The notes under the pieces were generated by a model. The model did no database searches and was not told the origin of the DNA. It saw nothing but the letters and a program-made list of their open reading frames with translations. The translations under genes were made by a program, and so were the position numbers. Shown here in pieces: positions 10,661 through 22,150 of a DNA stretch of 64,000 nt (positions are counted from its first letter, which is position 1; every line of letters starts with the position of its first letter). The DNA comes from Pictodentalium vernedei (lineage: Eukaryota; Mollusca; Scaphopoda; Dentaliida; Dentaliidae): NCBI GenBank assembly GCA_031216915.1, contig CM062289.1, positions 248,807,187-248,871,186 of the forward strand, given 5' to 3'.

Positions 10661-12850
10661 TTTTTAGCTCAACTTGACAAAGTCAAGCTGAGCTATTGCT
10701 ATCTCTTCTCATCCGTCGACGTACGTATGTCTGGGCGTACGTACGTACATCCACAATTTCGTTTGGCAAGCCTCACAGGTCGCATTTATGATCAGATCGC
10801 TTTGAAACTTGGTATGCTTGTTTGGGTTGACCTCTAGATGGGAGCTATTGGTCTTCTTCAATTTCCGTCAAAAAATATTGCCGCTGGCAATGTTCTTAGA
10901 ACTTTGTTTAGTCAGACCTCAATATTTCCCTTTGGCGCACCCTTCAGGGCACATTTATGATCGGATCACTTTGAAACTTGGTATGTGTGTTCAGGGTGAC
11001 CTCTAGATGTGAGCTATTGATTTTTTTAGCTCAACTTGACAAAGCTGAGCTATTGCCATCACTTCTCGTCCGTCAGACATACGTACGTATGTACGTATGT
11101 ACGTACGTACGTACTTACGCCCACAATTTCCTTTGGCACACCTCACAGGTTGCATTTATGATCAGATCGCTTTGAAACTTGGTATGCTTGTTTGGGATGA
11201 CCTCTAAATGGGAGCTCTCGATTTTCTTCAATTTCTATCCAAAAATGTTGCCGCGGCCAACGTTCTTAGAACTTAGTTGATAAATGAATAATATAATAAA
11301 ACCTGGCATGCTTGTTTGGGGTGACCTCTAGATGGGAGCTATTGATTTTCTTCCATTTCCATCAAAAAATGTTGCCACGGCCAATGTTCTTAGAACTCCG
11401 TTTAGTTAGACCTCAATATTTCCCTTTGGCACACCTACAGGACACATTTATGATCGGATTGCTTTGAAACCTGGCATACTTGTCTGGGGAGACCTCTAGA
11501 TGGGAGCTATTGATTTTTTTCCATTTCCGTCAAAAATGTTGCTGCGGCCAACGTTCTTAGAACTTAGTTTCATCAGACCTCAATATTTCCCTTTGGCACA
11601 CCCTGCAGGGCACATTTATGATCAGATTGCTTTGTTTGGGGTGACCTCTAGATGGGAGCTATCAATTTTCTTCCATTTCCGTCCCTCAAAAAATGTTGCC
11701 ACTGGCAATGATCTTTGAACTTAGTTTAGTCAGGCATCAATATATTCTTTTGGCATGCCCTACAGGGCAGATTTATGATCAGATCGGTTTGAAACTTTGT
11801 ATGCTTGTTTGGGGTTACCTCTAGATGGGAGCTATCGATTTTCTTCTATTTCCGTCAAAAATTGTTGCCACTGGTAATGACCCTTGATGAACTTAATAAA
11901 AATTTAGTGCAGTTATTCTTAGTCAATATTTCCCTTTGACACACCCTGCAGGGCACATTTATGATTGGATCGCTTGCAAACTTGGTGAGCTTGTGTGGGA
12001 TGACATCTATGTGGGAGCTGTCAATTTTCTTCTATTTCTGTCAAAAAATGTTGCCACTGACCTTTGAACTTAGTTTAGTCATACCTCTATATTTCCTTTT
12101 AACACACCCTTCAGGGCACATTTATGATCGGATCACTTTGAAACTTGGTATGTGTGTTTGGGGTGTTCTCTAGATGTGAGCTATTGCTTTTTTTCATTTC
12201 CATAAAAAATTTTTGTCGTTATCACCAACCTTTGAACTTACTGCATTTGTGCATCATCTTATCCCTTTTGCACTCTCTGCAGGGTATATTTATGAATTTC
12301 CATAAAAAAAACATTGCCACAAGCAATGACCTTCTACTTAGTGCATTAACATCTTCCTTTGGCATGCGTCAGAGGGCACATTCATTATCAGGTTGTTTTG
12401 AAACTTTGTATGCTTATGCAGGGTGACAAAGGTAGGAGCTGTTGATTTTCTTTTCATTCCATCAAAAACTGTTGCTGTTAGCAACAATCTTTGAATTTAT
12501 TGCCTTTGTGCATCAACATTCTTTGACATGGCCTACAGGCCACATTTATCATAGGATTGGTTTTGAACTTGGTGTGCTCATTAGGCAAGAACTTGAGATA
12601 AGAGCTATTGATTAGCATTCATTTCTGTGAAAAAGTTGCCATTTACAATAACCTCTGAACATACTGTATTTGTGTATCAACATTCTTCCTTTAGTCAATC
12701 TTACAGTTTACATTCAGAAATGCATGGATTACTCTGACATGCACACACAATGCTGTTATAAATTTCATCAAATAACATTGGTACCAATGATCCTCAATTT
12801 TGCCATTTCATTTATAACTTGAGCTACAGTGTCATTTGCACTTTCATAAT
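10661..12850 (+). mobile_element. hairpin-started element(s) with ~160 bp array (D1)
   Basis: It starts AGCTCAACTTGACAAAGTCA..AGCTGAGCT at 10,665, with a second start at 11,028 (one copy inside or beside another). The monomers carry GGGCACATTTATGATCGGAT, TTTGAAACTTGGTATGC and TGACCTCTAGATGGGAGCTA; about ten units reach 12,560. The likely right end is AGCTACAGTGTCATTTGCAC at 12,822. A self-complementary ACGT/GTAC microsatellite sits at about 11,078-11,118. No gene. Confidence 0.55.
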
Positions 12851-13805
12851 AACTTGATAATGGTTCATCCCACGTTCATGAAACTTTATAGGTAGGTTGG
12901 CTTCGGTGAGAGGAAGAACCCTATTTATCTTGGACTCACTAGGTCAATGGTGAAGGTCACAGTGACCTTGAACATACTCAATCATAAACAATTGGTTTCC
13001 GGATGATAACTTGGCTATGTTTGAACCCACATTCATGAAACTTCATATATAGGTTGGCCTTCGTGAAAGGAAGAACCCTATTTATTTTGGACTTGCTAGG
13101 TCAAAGATCAAGGTCACATTTATTCTGAACATAGTAAATCTGTAAACAATTGGTTTCCGGACGATAACTTGATAATGGTTTGACTCACGTTCATGAAACT
13201 TCATAGGTAGGTTGGCATCAGTGAGTGGAAGAACCATATATATTTTGGACTTGCCAGGTGAGAGGACAAGGTCACAGTGACCTTGAACATTGTAAATCAT
13301 AAACAATTGTTTCCAGATGATAACTTGACTATGGTTCAACCCGCATTTATGAAACTTCATATGTAGGGTGGCCTTCTTGAGAGGAAGAACCCTATTTATT
13401 TTGGACTCGCTAGGTGAAAGATCAAGGTCACAGTGACCTTCAACAAAGAAATCGTAAACAGTTGGTTTCCGGATGATAACTTGATAATGGTTTGACCCAC
13501 CTTCATGAAACCTCAGGTAGGTTGGCCTAGGTGAGTGGAAGACCGCTATTTATTTTGGACTCGCTAGGTCAAAGGTCAAGGTCACAGTGATCTTGAACAA
13601 GATAAATCGTAAATAATTAGTTTCCGGATGATAACTTGATAATGGTTCCACCCACGTTCATGAAACTTCATAGGTAGGTTGACATTGGTGCAAGAAAGAG
13701 CCCTATTTATTTTGGAATCACTAGGTCAAAGATCAAGGTCACAGTGATCCTTCACATAGTAAATTGTAAACAACTGGTTTCCAGACGATAAGTTGATAAT
13801 GATTA
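12851..13805 (+). repeat. 157 bp tandem array with palindromic AGGTCA sites
   Basis: About six units start at about 12,850, 13,007, 13,165, 13,320, 13,480 and 13,634, each with GATAACTTGATAATGGTT, CATGAAACTTCAT and CCTATTTATTTTGGACT. Three units contain the exact palindrome AGGTCACAGTGACCT (12,954-12,968; 13,269-13,283; 13,425-13,439). Two more have one or two changes in the right half-site (about 13,579 and 13,735). Confidence 0.85.
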
Positions 13806-13856
13806 AACCCACTTTGTGCTGTCACAACTCGACATTAGATCGGTGATCCTATTGGC

Positions 13857-15181
13857 ATTTTTAGCTCCACTTTGTCGAAGCCAAATTTGAGCTATTGTCA
13901 TGGCCTGTCGTCTGTCTGTCCATATGTCAACAATACATATATGGATACGGCTCGGGCTAGAGGCCATATTTATGAACTGATCTTTACGAAACTTCTTGGG
14001 TACCTTTGTTATGTCCGTGGGACGAGAACGAGTGTTTTTGGGTGCGGTCCGGAATTCAAGATGGCTGCCAGCCGCCATTTTGTACCAACGATGCAGAAAT
14101 CTGTTTTTTGTACAGAACTTCCATATGAAAGCTCTGATTTGAATAATTTTTTGGATGAATGTTTAGTACCATGGGATACATCACACATATAATACGGGGT
14201 TTTTTCTCATTGTAAATTGTGCAAATTAGACTAATTTTGATGTTTTTAGGTGTTACTTTCAGCACTGTAAGTGCAAATGCCAATGCGGCTCGGGCTAGAG
14301 GCCGTATTTATGAACTGATCTTTAGGAAACTTCTTGGGTACCTTTGGTATCACCGTGGGATGAGAATGAGTGTTTTTGGGTCCGGTCCAAAATTCAAGAT
14401 GGCCGATGGCAGCCATTTTGTACAAAATTAGGTGCAATCAGATTTTTGCACAGAACTTCCATATGAAAGCGCTGATTTGAATAATTTTTGTGTGAATGGT
14501 TAGTACCATGGGATACATCACATATAATGCAGGTTTTTTTCTTGTGCAGAAATTATGCAAATTAGATGAACTTTGATTTTTTCAGTGTGATTTACACACA
14601 ATAAGTACACATGTCAATACGGCTGGGTCTAGAGTCTGTATTTATGAACTGATCTTCACGAAATGTCTTGGATACCTTTGTTATCACCTTGGGACGAGAA
14701 CGAGTGTTTCTGGGTGCGGTCTAAAATTCAAGATGGCTGCCAGTGGCCATTTTGTACCGAAATTAGGTCTAATCAGTATTTTGTCACAAGTTCTATACAG
14801 CTCGTATTTATGAACTGATCTTCACAAAACTTCTTGGGTACCTTTGTTTTCACCTTGGGACAGGAACGAGTGTGTTTTGGGGTGCCTTTGTTATCAATGT
14901 GCTATGAGAACAAATATTTTGGGGTTCAGTCAGACCCACTCTGGGACTCAAGGATTTTTTTCTAGTTTAGCATCCGACTGTCACCCACCTTTACAATACT
15001 TTACCTATACATTTGTTACAGACAATGGTCAGTATTTATGTACAGACCATTACAATACTTTATATGTACCTTTATTATCAGGTCATTACCTAGATGTTTG
15101 TCATTGCTGTGTCACATACTATACATGTACATGTCTTTGTCTTGACAAGTTGAGCTACAGTGTCATTGACACTTTCATTTT
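13857..15181 (+). mobile_element. hairpin-ended element with ~340 bp monomers (D2)
   Basis: It starts TTTTTAGCTCCACTTTGTCG and ends with the hairpin AGTGTCATTGACACT (15,161-15,175) plus TTTCATTTTT. The monomers (13,960, 14,290, 14,640, partial 14,790) share GTATTTATGAACTGATCTT, AAACTTCTTGGGTACCTTTG and AAATTCAAGATGGC. The element at 18,140-20,541 has the same kind of ends. The 141-codon frame at 14,844-15,269 crosses the element boundary and shows no protein features. Confidence 0.6.
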
Positions 15182-15406
15182 TAAGTTTGCATTGATTATA
15201 GAGAGAGAGTATTCTGCAGCCAAAAGGACCATGCAGGAGGGCCTGAGAAACAGATTTTTAACATTTTAAAGTCTATTTACTATTCCATGTTACAGTACAT
15301 ATGAGAAACTGTCCATAGACAGGGGGACATTGGATTCTTTGGGTCAACAGTTTTCTAATTTGTGCATGTCTGTGATGATAACATTTACTCTATTTTTTCA
15401 TTTTAG

Positions 15407-15486
15407 CTGTCATGGAAATCCTACAGATGAAAGTACAGGCACAGATATCAGCTCAACAGCAACCAGGAACTCTTGCCAAATCATAA
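15407..15486 (+). CDS. possible terminal exon of an unrecognised host gene
   Basis: A good acceptor (pyrimidine tract, CATTTTAG ending 15,406) is followed by a 25-codon open stretch with coding-like composition: VMEILQMKVQAQISAQQQPG, then TLAKS and stop TAA at 15,484-15,486. An AATAAA signal lies 119 bp downstream at 15,605-15,610. The peptide would be a Q-rich, helix-prone C-terminus. No upstream exon can be identified in this window. It could equally be chance or a remnant. Confidence 0.3.
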
Positions 15487-16352
15487 TGAACATGCAGAAG
15501 CTCCAATTATAAACAATTCTTTCGCCTTCAAATTGTATGGGTGTTAAATCATTTTTCCTGCTAATATTGGATGATAACAAATGTGGCTTCTAGAAATGCA
15601 GCAGAATAAAAATGTGTCTAATTCTTTACCTAACATGAGTTGAGGGCAACATTTGCAAAAAAAAAAGAACTAAATTCTTAAAAACTCAGGTTTTTAATTT
15701 TTTGCTCGAAAAGCATAGTTTATAACTCCTCATTGGAATGTGCACATTGATCTCATTTCATTGAGGGTTCGTTCGTAAGTTATGTTTTGAAGGCCAAAAT
15801 TTAATATGTGATTTTTGTAAATAGTGCTGGCAGAATATGATGACTATTACATTAGGTAAAGGATTAAATATGTTTGTCTGGAAATTGCATTCAACACAGT
15901 TTTCATCATAACCAAATAGTGCACACTTCCTCTGTTTTCTGCAAATTTGACAGCCCACTAAATCAGTTGCAATACAGGAACCATATTACTTCGTTACCTG
16001 AAACTATAAACTTTGTAAATCTTATCTATTGTGGAAAAAATTTGAGAGAATAATTGCCAGAAATATTTCTTGTCTTATTGAGTACTTTCCAAGAGTCAGT
16101 ATCAAAGACTGATGTCATCAATGAAGGAAAAGCAAGGAAATATTTTTTGTTGTCTCAGCCAGATTGTTTTCTGAGAGGGCTATCATCAAAAAGTTGCATT
16201 CGTCTGTCCGTCCATCCATAAGCAATTTGTATCTGAGGTTAAAGTTTTGGGATAAAAGTTTTCTTAACCACCTTAAAGTTTTTGTATCACTTGATTATTC
16301 TGAATTCAATCATTCCAATATTATTTATGATCAATTGACCCCATTTGGCTGT
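15487..16352. other. AT-rich non-coding sequence (possible 3' UTR at its start)
   Basis: The first ~125 bases would be the 3' UTR if the exon at 15,407 is real. The rest holds no recognisable gene. A GTCTGTCCGTCCATCC tract at about 16,203-16,218 resembles the tract that follows the start hairpin of several elements in this window (13,905; 23,563), so a decayed element start may lie near 16,150. Confidence 0.35.
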
Positions 16353-16356
16353 TAAT

Positions 16357-16923
16357 TGAATGAGTGCTAGAAGCTACTATAATGGCTCTATTGAAAAGTG
16401 GTGAAAGTCACTTTGGTGGCTTTACATTGCTTGCATTAGCATGATGTTTTTTTTTTCAGAAGTAGAATGAAAAAAGCTTGTTTAAAATTGTTTTGTTACA
16501 ATTTATTTATTTATTGGAGTTTAATGGTACTTTTGAAAGACAGGCTCACCTCATGTCGTACAGTTTTATGGGTGGAGGAAGCCGGACACCCAGAGAGAAC
16601 CACAGAGTAATGGTGAGCAGCTGTCCGACTCCCCAACTTACTCACTCCACACAAGAAGGGTTCACTTTGGTTGAAGACAATTGCACTATTGACGTGCAGT
16701 ACGTGTTAGTACACAGCACCACCGTGCCCTCACGTAGGCAATCAGGTGTTTTGGTACAATTTACTGCATGTACCAATAGACACTCTGCAATAAATTGAAA
16801 CAAAACAAACATATATGAATAAAATCTTGTAAAATGAGGCCCTTCTTGGTGGTAGCTTGGTATCCTTGAACGAAAATACGTGTGTACCAAATTACCTTTG
16901 AAAAAAAAAATAGCACTCTACCA
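16357..16923. mobile_element. TTAA MITE, family 1, split by a SINE
   Basis: The left end after TTAA (16,353-16,356) reads TTGAATGAGTGCTAGAAGC and the right end reads GCACTCTACCAG before TTAG (one change from TTAA). The central hairpin arms (TTACAATTTATT.. and ..CAATAAATTG) are separated by a minus-strand SINE, so the SINE arrived later. Confidence 0.55.
16503..16750 (-). mobile_element. tRNA-derived SINE, 5'-truncated
   Basis: Reading the minus strand, this matches the SINE body at 51,342-51,683: GGGCACGGTGG, a CTAACACGTACTGCACGTC block, a CCTCCACCCATAAAACTGT block and a TAAATAAATA-type tail. The tRNA-like head is missing. It sits inside a TTAA MITE. Confidence 0.75.
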
Positions 16924-17039
16924 GTTAGGTGGCCAAGTGCTGGAAGCCCATTTTTGGGCTTGATTCTGAAATGCAGTATTAAATGTAGGTACTGCAACTT
17001 ATAGGCTGGATGTTTGGTGGATGTGCTTGATATTATCTT

Positions 17040-17165
17040 AAAAGTGAAACTATCTCATCTGTATGGATTTGCTTGTTACAATTTATGGGAGAGTGCCTAT
17101 AGGCACTCTCCCATAAATTGTAAGAAGGCAAATACTTTAAAGTTAAATGGACTCATCTGCCTCTG
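17040..17165. repeat. MITE-type hairpin
   Basis: A near-perfect hairpin at 17,081-17,123 pairs ACAATTTATGGGAGAGTGCC with GGCACTCTCCCATAAATTGT. It is the centre motif of MITE family 1. A second diverged family 1 copy probably spans about 16,928-17,165, but its ends are not clear. Confidence 0.6.
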
Positions 17166-17370
17166 GTTACAGTTTAGATTATTGGGTAAACATATTTTTT
17201 TTAAAGTTAAACTTTCTGTACTTGAAAGTATTTGTTGTTTTATTGTTCATTAACCCACTGCACACTGATGCAGCAGAGATCCACATCAGCGGTATTCATC
17301 TTGCAGTTAGGACGCTTCCTTCTTTTTGCCCTAGAACATCGCTAAAAGTCCTTGGTTTTCTCATCTCTAG

Positions 17371-17430
17371 AAAGCCTTTGAATATATACCTGAAAGCTTG
17401 TGGAAAATCCATGAATTGACTACCCAGTGA
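17371..17430 (+). CDS. possible terminal exon, unrecognised
   Basis: An acceptor-like tract (TTCTCATCTCTAG ending 17,370) precedes 19 codons, KAFEYIPESLWKIHELTTQ, and a TGA at 17,428-17,430. The peptide has coding-like composition but is very short, and no AATAAA lies close behind. There is no link to the candidate at 15,407 beyond strand. Chance is quite possible. Confidence 0.18.
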   Translation, partial: KAFEYIPESLWKIHELTTQ

Positions 17431-18139
17431 AGTACAGGAACCTTGTGCACATAATGATACACAATTACAGTTTGCATTATATAGTAATGTTATTAACCTC
17501 CCCCCCCCCCCCCAACCCCTTTCCCTGTTGATTCAATGAGGACACAAATGATGCAAAAGCCTCACAAGTATTCACAGATAATGCATTAAATAAAAATAAA
17601 CTGAAACAAACCGATCATTAAGATCAATTGCATAGCTAGGTTTATATGAAAATTGTAGAATGTAATTTATTCATTTGCTCTGTAATACCAAAACTTGCCT
17701 ATAAACAACTGCAATGCCACGGGGAAGAGACAGCCATTGTGTAACAAGAATGTATAAAAATCTCCAGGGCCTTTCATGGTTAAATCACTTTTTATAAGGA
17801 CAAATAAGCATAAAAAATAAAACCGTACTGTGTGTTATCCCCTCTATTTTGGGGACACTCCTGTCATTTTGAGATACAGATTACTGATGCATCCTTCTAT
17901 TTCAAAGGGTAGGCCATAAACTATATTTTGTGGTTTGGGAAACGTGCCCATCTTGGTAAAATACTGCACAACTTGACAAAATGTTTTTTTGAACACCACA
18001 GAATTACCTCTATTTGGGCACAGCATTTTACCAGCACTCAATTGGGGGAATTTATAGTCATGCACTTATACAAAAATAATTAACCCATTACAGAAAATCT
18101 ATGACTGCATAGTATTATTAATTTGGACTCAACCGTGTG
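17431..18139. other. no gene recognised
   Basis: AT-rich, with a C homopolymer at about 17,498-17,513. A stretch beginning TTAACCCACTGCACACTGAT at 17,250, just outside, has a piggyBac-MITE-like left end, but I could not find a matching right end. Confidence 0.35.
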
Positions 18140-20541
18140 TTTTTAGCTTAACTTGACAAAGTGAAGATAAGCTATTGCCATCACACGTGCGGAAGTCTGT
18201 TAGTCTATTAGTCTGTGAGTCTGTTCACATTTTCCTTTAGCACAGGCTACACCCGTTGTTCTTGTCCGATCTTCACGAAATTCTATATGCAGGTTTGAGG
18301 TCATGTCTAGATGAGAACGTCCCCTTTTGGTCATGATCGGTCAACCGTGATGGCTGCCCGAGCCCAAAACCCGAAAACCTTTAGCACAGTCTACAAGTCA
18401 TATTAAGTATGGAGGGATTTCATTGTAACTTGGAAGAATGACTCTATATGATGTCTAGATGAGAACATCCCCATTTGGTCTTGATCTGGCAACCCTGACG
18501 ACTGCCCGAGCCCAAAATCCAAAAACCTTTAGCACAGCCTACAGGTCGTATTTATGGAGGGATTTCATAGTAACTTAGTAGGATGACTCCATATAATGTC
18601 TAGATGAGAACATCCCCTTTTGGTTGTGATTGGTCAACTGTGATGGCTACAGGGGTTTAACCCCCGAAAACTTTTAGCACAGTCTACAGGTCATATTTAT
18701 GAAGTGATTTCATAGTAACTTGGTAGGATGACTCCAGATAATGTCTAGATGAGAACGTCTGCTTTTGGTCGTGATCATTCAGTCATGATGGCTCCCCGAA
18801 CCCAAAACCCGAAAAACTTTAGTACAGACTGCAGGTCATATTTATGAAGGGATTTCATTGTACCTTGATAGGATGACTCGGTATAATGTCTTGATGAGGA
18901 CCTCTGCTTTTGGTCGTGATCGGTCAAACATGATGGCTGCCCAAGCCCAAAACCTGAAAACCTTTAGCACAATCTACAGGTCGTATTTATGAAAGGATTT
19001 CATGGTAACTTTGTAGGATGACTCTGTATAATATCTAGATGAGAATGTCCCCTTTTGGTCATGATCTGTCAGCTGTAACAGCTGCCCAATTCCGAAACCC
19101 AAAAACTTTTAGCACAGTCTACAGGACATATTTAATGTGGAGGGATTTCATTATAACTTAGTAGGATGACTCTGTATGATGTCTAGATGAGAACTTCCCC
19201 ATTTGGTTGTGATCAGTCAACTGTGATGACTGCCCAGGCCTAAAACCCGAAAACGTTTAGCACAGTCTACAGGTCGTATTTATGGAGTGATTTCATTGTA
19301 ATTTAGTAGGATGACTCCATATAATGTCCAGATGAGAACGTCCCCTTTTGGTCGTGATTGGTCAACCGTGACAGCTACAGGGGCCTGAAGACTGAAAACC
19401 TTTAGCACAGTCTACAGGTCGTATTTATGAAGGAATTTCATTGTAACTTGGTACGATGACTCCAGATAATGTCTAGATGAGAACGTCCCCTTTTGATCCC
19501 CTTTTGGTTGCGATCATTCAACCGTGACGGTTGCCCGAGCCCAAAACACGAAAACCTTTAGCACAGACTACAGGTCGTATTTATGAAGGGATTTCATTGT
19601 AACTTGGTAGGATGACTCAGTAAAATGTCTAGATGAGGACATCCCCTTTTGGTTGCGAACGGTCAATCATGATAGCTTCGCAGGCCCAAAGCCCAAAAAC
19701 CTTTAGGCTATATTTATGAAGGGATTTCATTGTAACTTGATAGGATGACTCGTTTTGGAATAATTTCACTGTCAAGTGGTAACTTTGGTTGACATTAACT
19801 GTGAGGGCCACATACATTAACTGTGAGGGCCACATTAACCCACCCCTCAATTCTTTAGTACAGTCTACACGTCAGATTATTTTTATTGAAAACATAGCAT
19901 ACAGTACAAATTTGACCCATTGAGTGTATATAGCATATAGAGTAAACTCCTGTCAATTGAATAAAAAATATTGTAATGTATTGAGAAATTACCCTGACAA
20001 TCACCAAATTCTCCCTGTTTATAGATATGGGAGCCCGAACTTTAACTGCAATATGAGGAAATTTTAAAAAAAATCTTCTTCAATTCCACTAGTCAGAATG
20101 CTTTCATATTTGGCATACAACATTTCTATGGGGGTGAGATTCAAGTTTGTTAAAATCGGGTCCCTGAGTTAATATTTGGGCTCCCTGTGGTAGTCCGAAT
20201 TTCAGCAAAGTCTGTGAGTTATATTTATGAAGGGATTTCATTGTAACTTGGTAGGATGACTCGTTTTGGAATGATTTTACTGAAATTTAGTAACTTTGGT
20301 TGACATACGTTAACTATGAGGGCCACATCAACCCAGGCCTCAGTTTTTTTTATTACAGTCTACACCTCAAATTATTCTTGTTGAAAACATAGCATGCAGG
20401 GTACAGAACTTAACATATTTTCAATTATCACAATTTTTGTCTTATTTCATAATCCTTTCGTAAATATTGAACATTATCTGTTTCATCAAACACTACACAC
20501 AGTGAAGTTAAGCTGCAGTGTCATTGACACTTTCATTTTGG
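18140..20541 (+). mobile_element. hairpin-ended element with ~146 bp array (D3)
   Basis: It starts TTTTTAGCTTAACTTGACAA..AAGATAAGCT and ends AGTGTCATTGACACTTTCAT. About ten monomers (18,378 onward) carry CCTTTAGCACAGTCTACAGG, GGATTTCATTGTAACTTGG and TCTAGATGAGAACGTCCCC. Near 20,020-20,200 a patch of the ~170 bp 'TTTGATATTTGG' monomer interrupts the array. The last ~160 bp (20,385-20,541) match 38,992-39,145, so this is a short-array sister of the element at 34,681-39,145. Confidence 0.75.
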
Positions 20542-20572
20542 TTGATGTTGGGAAAAATCTGTTCAGAACAGC

Positions 20573-22150
20573 TTTTTAGCTCACCAAAGAGAGCTTAACC
20601 TGCCATTCATTGTCTGTCATTGCCATCCATTGTGAACTTCACATTATCAACTTCTGAAAAAACACAAGACTGAATTGAACCAAATTCAGCATGCATGTTC
20701 CTTATCATCTGTCAATTCAAGTTAGTTCAAATAAAGTTGCCACCCCCTGTGGTAACTCTGGAAGTGAAGCAGTGCATGTTTACTGTGGTAAACAATTTCT
20801 GCTATAATTGTAAAATAGGAACTGGAACCAACACCTGGGTGGAAGTCCTCAAAAATGGGCAGCATGGGTATAAACGACGATTGATGAAACTTAACTTCAT
20901 ACCCATGTTATGGTTGTGATACTGCCATAGGTGCTGAATAATGACCTTAAACAGTGATAAATAAATAATGTTGCCACTCACAAAAGGGGCCCACAAGGGA
21001 CATAACTGTTACACCCAGAAACTTTTTGTCAATAATTAAAACATTATTCTCCAGAACCATCGATCAGAATCTTTTCATATTTGGTATGCAACATCCTTAT
21101 GGGATGCAGATTCAAATTTGTTCAAATCAGGTCCATGTGTTCATATTATATCTTAGTAAATCAGATCCCTGGGTTCATATTTTAACTTAGTACAGTACGG
21201 GGAATTTTTAAAAAAAATTCTTTCTCTTCAAATCAACAAGTCAGCATCTCATGATATTTGTAATACATCATCCTTAGGGGAATCAGATTTGAGTTTGTTC
21301 AAATCAAAGCTCTAGGTCAAATTTGCTCCCTATGAGGAATATTCTTTAAAAATCGTCATCTTCGGATCCACTGGTCAAAATTGTATAATATTTAATATGT
21401 ATCATCCTTGGAGGGGCGGATTCAAGTTTGTTAAAATGATATCTCTGGGTTCATATTTGGGCTCCTTGTTGGACAATATGAGGAAAAGTCTTTGAAAATT
21501 TGTTATTTAGATCCACCAGACAAACTTGTTTGATATTTGGTATACAGCATCAACTTTGTTTAAATCAGATACCTGCATTCATTTTTAGGCTCCTTATGGG
21601 AACCCAAATTTTAACTTAGTGTAATATGAAGAACATTGTCTAAAAATCTTCAGATTCAGTCTAAAAGTCTCCAGATTCATCAGTTAGAATCTTTTGAGGG
21701 TGGGTAGATGCAAGTTTGTTCAAATGAAGTCCCTGAATTCATATTTGGGTTCCTTATGGAAGCCTGAATTTTAACTTTGTGCAATATGAGGAATATTCTT
21801 CAAAGAACTTATTGCTATGATCCACTAGGCAGACTAATTTGATATTTGATATACAGCATTTCTGTGACTCCTAAATTAAAGTTTGTTCAAGGCATTACAC
21901 TTGACTGATTATTTGAGGGGGTCCCACATGAAGTGGAACAGTGCTTGTTTACTGCAGTGAACAAGTTCTGCAGTACTGGTAAAATAGGACCCAGAACCAA
22001 AGCCTGGGATGGAAGTCCTCTAAGTGGGCAACATAGGTATAAATGATTAGCTAAACTTTATTTCAGCCCTATGTTGTGGTCATGAGATAGCTAAAGATGC
22101 TTTAAATTTAAAGTGACATTAAACACCAATAAATGAATATTTAAATTTGG
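20573..22150 (+). repeat. old ~170 bp array with element start
   Basis: A start-like AGCTCACCAAAGAGAGCTTAA at 20,577 is followed by diverged units with TTTTGATATTTGGTATG-like, CAAGTTTGTTCAAATC and GGGTTCATATTTGGGCTC phrases, the same monomer as 32.36-34.48 kb but much older. SINE-tail-like scraps (TTAAACACCAATAAATGAAT at 22,121) are embedded. No gene. Confidence 0.6.

Noticed and set aside
12851-13805. CRISPR array
   Set aside because: Repeats are long, contiguous and diverged, without unique spacers; the DNA is eukaryotic.
14844-15269. 141-codon secreted-looking protein
   Set aside because: The frame spans a repeat monomer, the element end hairpin and flank, with no domain or splice support.
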